Origin: Blastomussa wellsi
Taxonomy: Eukaryota; Cnidaria; Anthozoa; Scleractinia; Plerogyridae
Reading direction: 5' to 3'
Length of the DNA: 64,000 bases
Assembly (NCBI GenBank): GCA_947652115.1
Contig: OX393562.1
Coordinates: 26,582,407-26,646,406, forward strand
Shown: piece by piece, positions 1 to 12,581 of the stretch
Layout of the letters: the number at the start of each line of letters is the position of its first letter
Position numbering within the stretch: the stretch's first letter is position 1
Notes under the pieces: generated by a model
Seen by the model: the letters and a program-made list of their open reading frames with translations, nothing else
Databases searched by the model: none
Told to the model about the DNA's origin: nothing
Position numbers and translations under genes: made by a program

Positions 1-248
1 CTCCCTTCAGTTCGGTTGGAACAGATTTTACATCTGGCTAGGTTGGAAACAACAAGTTAGATGTAGGTGCTATTTAATTATTATTATTGCATGAAGTGGC
101 ATGTAAGTAAAGTGAAATGAATGTCTGCATTTGCCCAGATGCATTTAAATGGATTAATTTTAGCAAAGCTCTGTCAACAGCCAGCTTCTCTCTTAACTGA
201 ACCTTGTCATATTGCTCTGTGCCAATCTGCTACATCTTTGTTTTTCAG

Positions 249-2742
249 GTGACTTGGCAAAGTTTGAATTGCTGAAACCTCAGTGGCAGAAACAGGTACA
301 GATTTAATAACTAATGCACTAATGCACAAGGGTACCACACATCACCACACTGTCTGATGATGTTAATGTTTGGTTATTCTACTGTCACTGGTAGGTTTGG
401 TGGCGTAATTGGGAGTGGGCTGGACTCCAGATCAGGTGGTCTGAGTTCAAAACCTGGCTGGGGAACTATTGTACATTGTGCTCTTGGTCAAGACACATTT
501 TTTTCTCAGTGCCTCTTTTCACTTAGGTGTATAAATTGAATGCTCCAATACGACCCTGTTTGTGGGGGGGGGGGGGGGGGGGGGTGTTGATTGCAAATGC
601 CAATTGCAGTCCTACTTTTGTATTTAGTGCAGGAAAATAGAGTGAGATTGGCAGCTTGATGTACAATGTTCATGACAACCTGTGACAGTCCTTGTACCAC
701 CCTGTGAATCATACACAACATCATTAACCCTGGAAAATTATTGAACAGGGTTTACCTGGGCATAAATTATTTTATTACAGTACGAGTAACCAGTGTTGTC
801 AAATATGTGCGTACCTTGTCAGGTCAGTGCTCTAAGGGTGCCCGGGTGCCTCAGGCGACCAGATAAACTTACTTTTTTCACATAAGCTTTGGTGCTGGGC
901 GCCCTGGATGGAACCTTGAGGATCCTTTTAGGTTTTGTAGAGCACAGCCTTGCTGATGCATATTAAGATGTTTCATTACCCTTCTTTTTTAGGCCGACTT
1001 AAACCGCAACTATAAGAGCCTAAGACAGAAGATCAGCCTGCTGTGCTTGATGGAGGTGGGTTCTGTTTTTTTTTTTTGTTTTGCAGTACTTCTTTGTGTG
1101 AATTATCTTTGCTCGAGCTGCTTTAATAAGTGACCACAACTTTTGTTTCTTGTGACAGTTAACTTTTAAAAGGCCATCTCACGACCGAAACCTCTCATTT
1201 GAGATGATAGCTAGAGAAGCACAGCTACCCCTTGAAGAGGTGAGTAAATTGTACTAGGCTATGAACACCAGTGTCTATCCAAGCCAAAACAGCCTTGTCC
1301 TACTTGCAGTCTATCTTGGTTATTCCTAGAATCTTCTTGTTCGTTTAATACATGTACACGAAGCACGATAATAATCCTCTATAACTATTGGGTTTCTGCT
1401 TTGAGACCTACATGTAGCTAACGGTTCCTTAATCAATTATGTCAACGAATGGGCTAATGCTCTTACCACCAAAAGAAGTCTCCTCGCCATCACCAGCTCT
1501 AACTCGCCACCAAGGAAAATTAGCCGTTCGAGGTGAACTTTACAAGAAGAATCAGCTGTTCGAGAAGAATTCCGTCATAGTTCGTACGCGCGTATCATGT
1601 CGATTGAATACCGGACGTTTCGAACTCACGCCGTTTCGTACTTAACCAGTTTGGTCGGTTACTGTAGTTTAACCTTTGATCATGCTTCACCCTTTTGTCG
1701 GCTTTTGTCACGCTTTGAAAATGACAAATAGAGAGATCTTTTCTCTTCCCTTTTTTTAGTTTTCGTCAATGTCTTGCAGTGATGAGTATATCCCTATATC
1801 CCATACTATTGCTGCGGCGCTTTTCATTAAACTTCTCTGTGTGCTATGTTTTGGGTCATCCGGCTCTCTGGGTCCGAGTCTTGAAAGCTTGATTTCTATT
1901 CTTTATACACACAAGCTATAGGCGCTGTTCTGCTCGGACTTCATTTCAATCCTTTTTCTTTTCTCCACAGGTTGAACTTCTCGTAATGAAAGCTTTGTCC
2001 CTTGGTTTAGTGAAAGGTTAGAGTTTCTTGGTAGTATTTAATTTAAATGGTATAGTAATGTGCAATTTTGTATCGCTTAAGTGTGTGACTTAAAGTATTT
2101 TTTGGTACCAGTCTGAACCTAACATTTCCAATTTCACGATTGTACACGAATAATCAGAACGGAATAAAGCCCATTCCGTAGTAATTTATATTCCATGCAT
2201 TCCAGATTAAATTTTCTATTACTATAACATTGCTTAGCGTTTGGCATTCAGCTAGCAAATCGCGGACATGTTTTCTCCATAACCTGTCCAGTCAGTACCA
2301 CTGCCCTTTAACTGTCGAGCTGTGTTTCATTCGTTACCAGGATCCATCGACGAGGTTGAACAGATGGTGCACATGACCTGGGTGCAACCACGAGTACTGG
2401 ACTTGAACCAGGTAAATATAAGCACCTGCAATTCCAACCTGCGTGCAAAAGTGAGAGCATTCAACGATGATCATGTGTTTATCATTCTCTCACATGATTT
2501 GATTGGCTAGAAGGCTGGAAATGTTTGAAAATCTCTTTATGTGCCCCCCATCCCCCAACCAATAAGTTTAACCCTGCTACGGGGCACTGAGAGAGCACTT
2601 TGGGCCGACTTTCTTTGTCAATTGCTCCAATAATTTCAAATGTTCGCACGAGAAACGCTGCAAAAGCCCCGGATGTGTCGCGGCATTCTGCGCGACGCTA
2701 GAGTTGTTCTCGGCCGTCGCCTCGAGCAACTCTTTCATATAG

Positions 2743-2787
<45 letters not shown>

Positions 2788-3073
2788 GTATAACAATATA
2801 ATTTGGTTTTATCAACTGGGTTGATAATGTCAATTGGCCACCGTAAAGAGATTCAAGAGCTGACGTTTCGAGCGTTAGCCCTTCGTCGGAGTGCACTCTA
2901 AGTATGAATCAACTGTTAACGCCGCGTCGTCGTCGAGGAACAAGCATAACGATGTCCATTTTTGTTGTTTCGTACAGATTGCTCACATGAGGGATCGCTT
3001 GTCAGAGTGGTGTGATAAGGTCAAGACTCAAGTGTACTCTGTTGAAGACCAAGGCCCCGAGCTGCTGGTGTAA
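249..3073 (+). CDS. PSMD13: 26S proteasome non-ATPase regulatory subunit 13 (Rpn9), C-terminal part
   Basis: Non-catalytic subunit of the 26S proteasome lid, a PCI-domain scaffold protein acting in cytosol and nucleus. Six coding exons are visible: 249-295, 993-1055, 1159-1239, 1971-2016, 2341-2411 and 2978-3073 (stop TAA). All have AG/GT borders and continuous phase. Translated pieces include [48 protein letters not shown] and the C-terminus EDQGPELLV. These match the winged-helix/PCI end of animal PSMD13, where [14 protein letters not shown] and [12 protein letters not shown] are strongly conserved. About 134 residues of a protein usually near 376 residues are present; the 5' exons lie left of the window. 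AATAAA at 3103-3108, 30 bases after the stop, is a likely polyadenylation signal. The last intron contains a Penelope-like fragment. It is a housekeeping gene with no apparent link to the membrane-protein genes downstream. Confidence 0.96.
393..584 (+). repeat. tRNA-derived SINE-like repeat followed by a 21-base poly-G run
   Basis: The segment starting GGTGGCGTAATTGGGAGT resembles a tRNA A box. About 50 bases later GGTCTGAGTTCAAAACC resembles a B box. The following part, containing CATTGTGCTCTTGGTCAAGA and CTTAGGTGTATAAATTG, looks like the body shared by many metazoan tRNA-SINEs. It ends in a G homopolymer at 564-584. It lies in a PSMD13 intron. Family assignment is from memory of the motif pattern. 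Confidence 0.6.
2741..2893 (-). mobile_element. Terminal-repeat fragment of a Penelope-like element in a PSMD13 intron
   Basis: This segment is nearly identical to the left flank of the Penelope-like element at 59.8 kb and to the insertion at 17267-17489. It contains the shared block with the inverse complement of GACGAAGGGCTAACGCTCGA at about 2862-2887. It has no coding part, so it is a solo terminal fragment. It sits between the last two coding exons of PSMD13 and leaves both splice sites intact. Confidence 0.8.
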
Positions 3074-3102
3074 AAAGTTCCTCTGCTTTCTTAATTGTAA
3101 TA

Positions 3103-3108
3103 AATAAA
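3103..3108 (+). terminator. Polyadenylation signal of PSMD13
   Basis: AATAAA lies 30 bases after the PSMD13 stop codon, at the usual spacing for a short 3' UTR. Confidence 0.75.
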
Positions 3109-3109
3109 C

Positions 3110-5470
3110 ATTGTTAACGTTTTGGTTGTCGCTTGATGTTTATATTGTATATATGACTAGAGGGCAGGTCGGGATTTCAAGCAAGAGTATAGGGTTGTTT
3201 ACCATTTTCTAGACCTTCGGGGGTGGGCATGGGACCGAAACGAAAGAAAGGACCACAGGGATTGTGGCATAAAAGAAGAAGCAAAGCTGGTGGCGGGGGC
3301 AGTCCGCGGAGGACACGGCAAAGTAACCAATGTTGGGAAACATTTCCATGCCGCGCGGAAACACCAAATGTTTCTGCCGTGTAACAGACGCAAAATCTGC
3401 TTCTTGAAAACAAAAACTGGTACTGGAAGCACTGTTTCCCGTGTTGCAAAACTGGGAAACATTGGGGAAACATTCGTGCACTACGAATGTTTCTGGAGAC
3501 ATGTTCCATCGTTTTGCAGCAGCTTACTGTATTTTATGGCCACCCTCGCCTCGACTTCAAACCATATTGTTCGCAATCAGTGGAGCGAATGCGGGAAAGA
3601 CCTATTCAATATTTAAAGTGCCCCTAACCCTTCAACGAGAAGAAATCTCTCAGTGGGGCTGTTACTGGAAACAACATAGCTTATCGTCATTTGGTAGTCC
3701 CCAGCGGCAGGTTGTCTGAGCGAGGGAAAGGCTAAAAGGGCGAAACAACATTCGGAGATAAATTCTAGAATGGAGCGACAAATTTTTCGCTCGTATAGCC
3801 TTTCCTTTGCCCGTCAACCAATGGACTAATACTCCAAATCAAAGCATAGTAATATTTGAAATAGTTTGCATCAGATCCAGTCGTCATGTTCAGATGAAAA
3901 TCGTCACGTAGAATCGTATTTGCAAAGCGCATGTCCAAAAATAACTTGCTTGTTTGATCCGACGCAATTGTTTAGACAAATTTCGTTCTACTGCGCGGGT
4001 GACTCAAGAAAATGTTGATACTGACGAGGCATTTTCTTCGATATTATTGCAGGTTTCCCAGTAAACATTCTTTGAAAGAGCACGTAACGTAAAAACATCA
4101 CACAGGGTTGAAACAAAACAATTTAAGTTTGACTCAAACAAAAGAACTGAGCCCTCTCTAAGGAATTCGATGCAAAACGTACATAAAAAGAGATATACAT
4201 TTGTTGGCTAACAGTGTTTGAGCGGATTCTACAGTCCGAAAAGTATAAAAAGGGATTTGTGGTGGAAGGTGATTGGAAAAACAGGGAAATAAACGGCAAA
4301 GTGTAAGTGAGCGATTGTTGACTTTTAAAGTCAAAACCTTTTGTTCGCGAAAAAGTTTTCAACTCTGACAGTATAAGGAGGAGCAATTTGTTAAACCGCC
4401 TCTGACTTTGTCAGTTATTACACAATTTAAGTGTGGTAGTCTTTCAGTGATGCACTACGCGCTGTTTTAATAATACATTCATCTTAGTTGGCTTTAGTCT
4501 GATCTTATTAAACAAAAGGCAATTAAACAAAAATGATCGCCATACCGCATCACTGTGGAATAAGTAAATTGCCCTAGTGTGGATATTTCGATCACAAGTA
4601 AATGTACGTGATCTTTATTTAAAATTTTCCCCACAGCTGAAACGTTTATTTTTTTTTGTACAACGCGCGTGCGGGAGCTCACGACACAGGACATGCAAAA
4701 ATATCGAGACAAAAGCCTCTAGGGGGACTATTTGATAACAAGCAGAGAAACTGGGAGAACTCGAGGAAGCCATGATTTTAGATTTATTGCACCGAAAAGA
4801 CATAAAGATATTTTTAGATTTTATTTCTTCCCCAGGACAATAGCTTGAATGGAACAAATGTCCAGAAGACAGCACAATATTTAGATTTAGAAGGTCTCTC
4901 TCAGCAGTTTTTTAATGTTATGTAGGTTAGAATAATAAATAGGAAAAAGCTGCAATCATCCATCATCCGCTGTTTTAACTCAGTTTGTACTGTAATTTTT
5001 TTCAAAGCATCGTTCGCACATTTGCAGATGTACTCAAATGCATTGCTTTTCCCATTCTATTCGTGGTCGTTCTGCAGTTATATTTGTGGTAAATAAATGA
5101 ATATTTATTTCATTAAAATGGATGGAGAGATTACTTTGGAGTCACTGTTACCAGAGTATTAAACGCAAGAAAATGAAAAGTATTCACGTTTATTAAATTC
5201 GAGTTGAATCCCATTACACATTAAAAAACTGACGTCCTAACGTTAACCCGGTTAGCCATACGTCACAACAAATAAAAACGAAACGAGTAACGTCAGCTAT
5301 TATTTTAATTCTGATTTTCTAATTCTAATTTTTATTCTTATCTATTGGAGATCACTTCCCGGAAGCGCCTAATGAAACTTTGGTCACATTTACTGAATGT
5401 GAATCGTCCCTGTGTCTTATTAAGGGTTATTTCATTCCTTTTACAGCGATGTAGCCTGTGCAGTCCCATA
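3110..5470. other. Intergenic stretch between PSMD13 and M1
   Basis: No gene was recognised. Around 3290-3510 both strands carry overlapping open frames around repeated GGGAAACATT-like words, which looks like degenerate repeat sequence. The rest is AT-rich. The sequence just before 5471 presumably holds the M1 promoter, but no TATA box or other element stands out. Confidence 0.5.
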
Positions 5471-6859
5471 ATGCACTCGTCGATTTGGTGCTCATTTGTC
5501 GTCATTCTTCTTTTGCTCCTTGCAGTTCAATATGGAGACGGTAAGCTACTCGCCATCTTAGTTATTTCAGTAATGGATGTTAGAGCGTCATTTATCTGTA
5601 ACTTAACTTACATCAGCGTTGTTCATTCTTCAGGAAAAACGGGTGTCCAAGAGAACTTCTCCGATAGTGAAAGCGAACAGGAAACTCTAAGGGTAAACAA
5701 CTGCTTATTATCAGCATAACATATACTCACCCCCAACCGTGCTACAAGGTAGTGATTGATGGGAGTTCCTCTCTAAGATTGAATAGAAAGCCCTGAGCAT
5801 GGCGGTGGTGGATTAATACTCTCTGTTTAGACAGGAGACCATTAGAAGGAGCCTCCATCTCCCATACTGACCATCTGAGTCAACCCTGTCCCGTATATTT
5901 TTATTTTTAGAAGCATTTCCCACGGTGGTTTTCGCGGTATGTGTAATAGCCAATCATGTGAGAGCTCACGGGGAGATACGGGACAGGGTTGACTCAAGGG
6001 CAAAGTACGAATGGAGGCTCCTTCTCATTGGCTCCTGGCTTAGATTTCCAACGTGTACGTTGGGATATCTCAAGGGAGGTGATGTCAGGAAAATTTTGTG
6101 CAGTTATTTTGATTTTGTGATTTACCTTATATACTCGCATGATGAAGCTTCTGTTTATTTAACCTTAGCAGAAATTTTGATATGTGAACTGTGTCCATGA
6201 TTATATTAAATTTAGTATTATGGCATGATTCTGTATTATTTTTCTGCCATTTTCTGACTTTTTTAAGAAATGGTGAAATCCAAGATGGTGGATCAAATAA
6301 CGTCATATGACGTCATATCCATCAAATATTGTGTCCTTTTGTGTAACAAGCTATGCTTTACTGCGGGTTTAAGAAAGGAACGGGGTAGGGGCCAGTCAAC
6401 TTACTCACCCCTCTCCCACCTCTTGTACCACAGTGCGGTATGAGTTTGTTTGTACCTCTAAGGGTTAATAAAATCGGGCATGTGATAGGTGAGCCAAATT
6501 TAGATATTGGTTGCGTAAGTGTGACCTATATGATTGCATTCGCGCTGTACGTATTGAATCGTTCACGGACCCCCATTTTTATTTTCAATTTGCCGAACTC
6601 CGCCTTGCTAGAGGTTTAACTTTATGGTTCGACTTGTTTGCAGTCAGAGATCCCTCGACACCACCGAAGCCGTGAAGCACACAGTCGCCATAACAGGAGA
6701 GCCGAGCGTGGCCGCTACCGCTCCGTCTTAGCTGTAGGCGTTGGTTGCGCGGTGGCTGGTGGCTGGATTTGTTTAGCCACCGTCGTTTATGTCGTGCGCT
6801 ATCTTCGCGCCAAAAGGAATGCGGCTGCACGTGGTTCTTCGTCTGAAAACTTGTTGTGA
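5471..6859 (+). CDS. M1: small predicted single-pass membrane protein without an ectodomain
   Basis: Three exons, 5471-5540, 5634-5692 and 6644-6859, give a predicted protein of 114 residues. Exon 1 encodes a signal peptide (MHSSIWCSFVVILLLLLAV) and ends in phase 1. Exon 2 encodes a short acidic, Ser-rich stalk (SDSESEQETLR) and ends in phase 0. Exon 3 encodes a basic, His/Arg-rich juxtamembrane part, a transmembrane helix (about residues 73-95, containing LAVGVGCAVAGG) and a short basic tail ending SSSENLL. No cysteine-rich or other known domain lies between signal peptide and membrane. Exon phases and the membrane segment match M2 to M5, so it looks like the bare skeleton of that family. 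It could be a real short protein, a gene that lost its domain exons, or a gene with a missed exon in the 950-base second intron; any such exon would have to start and end in phase 0. Function unknown. Confidence 0.68.
5844..6025. repeat. Inverted-repeat element in the M1 second intron
   Basis: Two pairs of perfect complementary arms are nested: 5844-5858 with 6011-6025 (15 bases) and 5876-5895 with 5977-5996 (20 bases). This is a foldback or MITE-like element. It explains the open frame that starts inside it at 5925. Confidence 0.75.
6210..6490 (+). repeat. Dispersed repeat with a double CRE-like motif (copy 1)
   Basis: It contains TCCAAGATGGTGG, then ACGTCATATGACGTCATA, then a block around TTGTACCACAGTGCGGTA and CTCTAAGGGTTAAT. 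Related copies lie at about 32475-32810 and 44670-44860, with the same order of CAAGATGG, TGACGTCA and downstream words. Boundaries are approximate. Confidence 0.6.
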
Positions 6860-8009
6860 TTGGTCAATTATGATACAGAACAAAAATTATTACTATCATC
6901 ATCATTATTCGAGCATCACTTTGATGAGGAATTTGCATGATGGGCATAATGCTTTAGTGTTACTACCGAGTTTAGCAAACATAAAACATTTTACATTAGA
7001 AAACACTTTCTTTGATTTTTTGCCACTACGGTTCTAAGCGTTTCAGTGATTTCTTAAATGTAAATAGAGGACCGTGATTGGAATGAATGAAATTGAAGTG
7101 GCGTTATTTTTGCATTTGTTGCATAAGAGAAACTAGCCTTAACGTTTTTCGTTTTGTGGTTCATTAAATATGATATTTAGAAATTAAAATTTATTCCCAA
7201 GGAAGAACTATAAAACACGAGCAGTTTTCCAATCAGTCAAAATTCCATAGATGTTAAAAATTATCCAATATCTGTAAATATCAATAATTATTGTGGGTGT
7301 GCATCCACATGAACTATTTGTTAAATTAAGGACAATATGCGGTTTATTTATTCAGTTTCTTTCATAAATTCTACGTTCTTATCTTGGAAGTGAATTGACT
7401 ATATAATTGTTTTAATTAAGGGCCGGTTTTGTTTATAACAAATGTAGGGTATAGAGTAGGGGAAGCAAGACGTTGCAGATTGAACTGAAAAGAACTGCAG
7501 AACCATGTCATGTGACGCACGAATCTACAAAATGATTCAATTAGAATAAATTACTCACAGGTAGAATAGCTACTGTTAAGCGTCGATTAAACGTCAGTAA
7601 AAGTAGATGCACAAACTAATAAAAGTAAAGAAAACGCTCGGTGCTGTTAGTTGTTCACCCTATTTAAAAAGGGCATTGTCACGTCATTTTAGCAAAACTT
7701 TAACAATTTAAAACTTGACTTCACTCAAAAGAAAACAAAAAACAATGGCTTAGTTATGTTACCGAAGACTATATTACTGCATTGAAACCGTTTACTGACA
7801 TCTGTTGTTACGGATGGCGAGGATGGAAGTGGATTAAAATTGAAAAAAATTGCCATTTTTTTTTCAAATTCTCAACCCATCTTCTGAAAAAATAAGAAAC
7901 CAACTAATATGGTTTGCTCTCCCTGTTAAATTTTCATTTGACATCTTCTTCACAATTCTGCTGGAGCAGTTTTTGCACAAGTAGGTATTAAGTAATGACT
8001 TTAGCACAG

Positions 8010-8203
8010 AATAGACCTCTTTAGCTTCGTATGTAAATTGCCCATTTCAGATCATGTGATGCTCTCCAGAGAATTTGTCCTTTGTTTATCTGCAAATTAT
8101 TCATCCATTTTCACGTGGATTTTTTTAATTTTAATAATTCCCAAGGGTAACATCACGTGGTCTGAAATGGGACAACAAACAAACGAAGCTAAAGAGGTCT
8201 ATT
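8010..8203. mobile_element. MITE-like element with 21-base perfect terminal inverted repeats
   Basis: The arms at 8010-8030 (AATAGACCTCTTTAGC...) and 8183-8203 are perfectly complementary. A second imperfect pair lies inside (about 8046-8063 with 8150-8167). It is about 194 bases long and non-coding. Confidence 0.8.
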
Positions 8204-8561
8204 GACCTGAACACTCCAAAATCATCGTGACAATGCAAGACGTCTTTCTTCTCATAGTTGCACGAACAATTTAATTTATACTTGGCTGCTTTACTTATCT
8301 GAATTTGCTGCCGTCGACTGAAGCATCATTTCCCTTGTGTAGGACAAAAATCACTTTTCTTTTCAGTCAAGTTTTTAGCACGCAGGTTTTCAGCTATCAT
8401 TTATAGCAATTTTAATATTTATCTTGTAAATATTTATTTTTCATTCATAAGTTATATCAGAAGCACATAATTCCAGAATTATGTATTTCTGGAATATATA
8501 CACATACGGCCTTTTAAATATCCCGCATTCTGATTGGCTTGGTATGGGACATCCGTCATTA

Positions 8562-8747
8562 TTATTCAACAAATTGTCACGTTGCCCATATTTTGTCATT
8601 TTGCTCTCAATGTCCGTCAACTGCAGCTGACAGATATTCTGCGGAATACGTTAAGTAACGACAATTCAGTAGAAGTCTCCCAAAGCGCCGCATAAAGGCA
8701 ACTTTTCTAGCTGTAAAATGCGATTCAATGACAATTTGTTGAATAAT
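8562..8747. repeat. Inverted repeat, MITE-like
   Basis: The arm at about 8562-8580 (ATTATTCAACAAATTGTCA) is the exact inverse complement of about 8729-8747. The right arm with its AAACAATTATC extension recurs near 47558-47580, and a related left arm occurs near 46900, so this is a dispersed family. Confidence 0.6.
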
Positions 8748-10741
8748 GAAACAATTATCTTAAATATCGCGGGGGAATGGGACAGAGCGATTTTGATTAC
8801 GTGCGTAATGCGCGCATATTGTGTATAATTGTAAAGAAATCCCCGCTTAGACCACGAAGCAAAATAGACCCCGCCAGTTGGAAAAGACAAATACAAAGAA
8901 AGGGACAAATCAAACTTCTTTTGTTTTGAGTTTCACCTTGTTTTACAAGTAATCAATGACATAATTTTTAGATTGTAGTCGGAAATCTAACGAGTTTTGA
9001 TTCTGGTACTGGTCAATTGGTGCATCGATCAGAAGGTTGCTATCCAACAAAAACTATCTCAACTAATTGAAAGTGTGACAAAAATTTGTCACCATGGATA
9101 TACGTCAATTTTCAAGTCTTCTCAAGTCGTTTTGTTTTCTTTTTTTGGATGAGGAACTGAACTTTAAAATGATTACGACTCCGAACTACGTTTGACAATG
9201 GTCTCGAAATAAGTACCGAGATATTATGCTTAATTTGTTTTGTATCTTTCTTTCTTATGCTTATGTTTTAAGTTTGTAAGAGATTCTTCGGAGTCGTTAT
9301 CATCTTATATTACTTAATGTCGGCGGAAAAATGTTCAGGTACTGTGCTGCTGGAACGAATGAAGGAGACTTTTCTGCTAAACGCCAAGCAAGTTTGTTGA
9401 CAGCGATGCTTGCACGATTTACGAGGTGATATTACCGACACAATTACTGTGACAAGTCAATCAAAAGACACTGTAACTGCCATAACATACCAGTTGTCAC
9501 CAACAGGTACTATTCTGCCCTCCCAACTGCGCATGCTCCAGGTTCAATTTATTAGTAATGGTCTCTACGGAAGAGAGTGACTTCATCTTTCACTGAAAAG
9601 CTCCAAAGATCGTGGATTTTCTCGGTACGTAAATAACAGCTTTCTTTGAATTAGTTAATTGTTATTATATTAATTATAAAACATTGCTTGGTAGATCATG
9701 CAAAATGCTGGGTTAAAAAAACCTTTAAAATATTGTCAACAAAAACGCAAATAATCCGCGATCGCACGTATAATTCGTGGAAGACTTGGTCCGTCAATAG
9801 CGAGACCGACATTGATTTTTGATTAATATGCAGGAGAGAGCAAATCATCAAGGATTTAGCGTCTTCGTAGAGCAAAAACCAAAATTTTAAACAGAATTAA
9901 GTCAAAAATGCACAGCAATGTAAACTAAGAAAATAATTTTGACATTAACAAGTTCAGTTTGGTTGTTAGTTGATCTAGTGACATATTCACAGTTATTGGA
10001 AAACTGCAAAGGTTTTTATTTCCAGTTTTAAAAACAGTCATACTGACTTTTGCCTTAATTTTAGCTCAGGGGGCGTTAAGCTATCTTAATTTTTAACAAT
10101 TAGCTATTTAACAGCCTCGTGAACTTGAACCCTAAAATGGAATAACATGTGCCTCTATTCCGGAATATTGATTACAAACACCCAATAGAAAACGCAATAA
10201 CATAATCATCAGTCTTAATTGATCCGTTCACACTAGCGTAGAATAAGAATTTATATCATGGTTAATATAATAATAGTTATATTAATCCTCGAAATCCTTT
10301 TATTGATCAGTTTACCGCAGATATCACCTGTTTGATCTGGGTTGTTTTGTTCAGATACAGGTTTGCACCGCCAGAATGAAAATTACTTGAATAGATATAC
10401 AGTCGTGACTGTTGTAAATGGCTTGAGTTTCGGCAACCGAAACTCGGCAAACCTTCGGATATATTAAAAGATATTTACTAACTCCCTGTAAGTTAAGTCA
10501 CCTGGTAAGTAATCATGAAGAATACTCTGTACTTGCAAAAGCTTGCATGATGTGCACGCGACTTTTGCAGACTGCAGAGAGTATGTATGTATGGTGACTG
10601 GAATCTACAGCCGTAATATAAGTAATAACTGGGATAAAGCATTCATTCTGTTTCCGCAGGATTATTAGTTAAAAATGGTTGATCTGGTCCTTTTTTCTTG
10701 GTTTCTCTTTTATCTAAATAGACGGTGGGAAAGACAAAGAC

Positions 10742-12581
10742 ATGGAGACTGGCTTAAATGTTGCTTGCTTAGTTTTACTTTCACTTTTTAGTACCACAGG
10801 TAAGAATTTGTTAGCCTTATAAATGAGTCGCTCCGTATGCTATAACTCAACCTATTTGATTAATTGTAAAGATATCATTCTTCTCAAATCAATAGGCTAC
10901 AGTTCTAAATCGTATGTTCTCGTTTACGTACACACACGCGTACGTTTGCCATAATTAATTCAGGCTCTTTGTTTTTCGCATTTATTTCAGTCTATTAATA
11001 TAAGTTAAAATGCTTATGTTTTGTCAGCATTACACAAGTTTGTATTTTTGCTTAAAAATAGCTAACGCGCTCAACCTGTTCCTCGTTTAGCTGCAAATCT
11101 CGAATTAATCTCGTCTGACAAGACACCTTGTAGGAAAAGTGCAGTGAATTACAATGTTACACTCACAAAAGGCGCAAAGGCTGGGACATTTTACAAAATG
11201 GCGGGAATTCACAAGATGGACGATTGCCTAGGACACTGTTGTGGGTCTAAGAGATGTGATGTTGCCTTCATGGTGAATAAAAACTGTTATCTAGTCAAGT
11301 GTTTTAATTCGGACTCGTGTGTTCTCAAGCAGTCTGATAATTCGAAGTTTGACACAATGCTTTCAGTGGTGTCGAAATCAAACGCTAAGGAGACAAAAGG
11401 TAAGTGTATTGTTGTTGCTGCACGGCACTAGTTTTGATGTTTTTACTAATTTTCGCCAAAAAATATAGAAAAATATAAATAACGTGACAATTCTTTCGTA
11501 GAAAATGTTTTTCGAAGTAAAGTTAAGGGCTAAAACTAAATTATACTGATTGTAAAGTCAAACAAAGTCTTCAGGTTTACACACGAGTTTATAGCGGATT
11601 CCCATTACTAGTGTAAACGTATTTAAAACAGCGGAAAACGGAACAACACATTAAACTGATGACGGCATGAGTCATGCCGAAACTTGTATCGTGAGCTTAA
11701 AATTTTTGTTAATACTGTTATTGTCACGACGTTATGGCAATGTTAATTATAAAAAAGTAATCGTTCAAGAGCGATAATGATGCTTTATCGCTGCTATCCC
11801 TAATATCTTGATCAGCTACCTCCTCTCTGTTCAATTAATCATCATGAATACATTGATATATCAGCATGATCTTTTCCGTCATCACATAGGAGAAGGAAAA
11901 GGGGAACCTGCCATTGAAGAAAACCTTCAAGAGAAGGCTTCTGGAACAGAAACCACAGAACCTTTTATCGTCGACCACGGAGAAGACGACATGACCACAG
12001 TAACTGCTTTTGGGGTGAGTTGAAACTTTTTATAGTATGGACGCTCTCTCCTCCGCAGAGGCTTTTTGTTTTCATATGGGCTGGAGAATGGGGAGAGGTG
12101 AAAGAAATCACGTGCAGTCCCTTTCGCCCGTTTTCTTCCCTTTCTCTACTGAAGGAGGCTCTGCAAAAGACGTTTATAGTAACTACGGCAATACAGTCAG
12201 GTATGCAGTAAAATAGAAACCTAAGGGCTCTTGTGGCCGCCTTGTGTGAAGCCTTCTACCTTTAGCTTCATGCAAAATCAAAGTTCCCTGTTTAAACCAT
12301 TCCAGCCTTTCAGGTCAGTTCAATGGGTAAGATTTTCGTCGTAGTCAGACTGATGGAATTTCAAAATGATTGCAAGATGCTGAATTGCGTTGCATTACAG
12401 TGTATGCATTACTGCAGTTCTTCTCTCTAATTTTTAGACTGGAAACACAAAGCGTACGAAGCGGTCTTCTGATGTAATCGACATGGTGGTAGCGATTGGC
12501 TGCGGGACCGTGGCTGTTGCAGTGGGCGTGGCTGGTGTCATTGTGATGACAAGACGTTTGATTGACAACAACAAAGCATGA
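10742..12581 (+). CDS. M2: type I membrane protein with one MANSC domain
   Basis: Four exons, 10742-10799, 11091-11399, 11890-12014 and 12438-12581, give 211 residues. Exon 1 encodes the signal peptide (METGLNVACLVLLSLFSTTG). Exon 2 starts and ends in phase 1. It encodes a cysteine-rich domain with Cys at 33, 65, 69, 70, 75, 85, 90 and 96 in the pattern C-x31-C-x3-CC-x4-C-DVAFM-x5-C-x4-C-x5-C, typical of MANSC domains (HAI-1, KIAA0319). Exon 3 is an acidic, Thr-rich stalk. Exon 4 encodes a basic KRTKR/SS segment, a transmembrane helix at about 179-202 (VVAIGCG...) and a nine-residue tail (RRLIDNNKA). MANSC proteins are extracellular or membrane proteins; the ligand here is unknown. The start was chosen for the signal peptide; an acceptor at 10720-10721 puts it in an exon with 20 bases of 5' UTR. 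Domain identity rests on cysteine spacing and the CC...CDVAF signature. Confidence 0.85.

Larger units (their letters stand above)
6860..10741. other. Intergenic stretch between M1 and M2
   Basis: No coding gene was recognised. It holds an inverted-repeat element at 8010-8203 and another inverted-repeat pair at about 8562-8747. A possible untranslated first exon of M2 could end at a donor near 9625 (CTCG/GTACGT), before the exon that begins at 10722 and carries the M2 start codon. That exon is speculative. Confidence 0.45.

Noticed and set aside
3177..3616. Overlapping open frames on both strands of about 90-110 codons
   Set aside because: They overlap one another in several frames, have no domain or splice context and sit in repeated GGGAAACATT-type sequence; most likely degenerate repeat.
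5925..6200. 91-codon open frame in the M1 intron
   Set aside because: Its first part lies in an inverted repeat and the rest has no domain. It is not in a phase that would join M1 exons.
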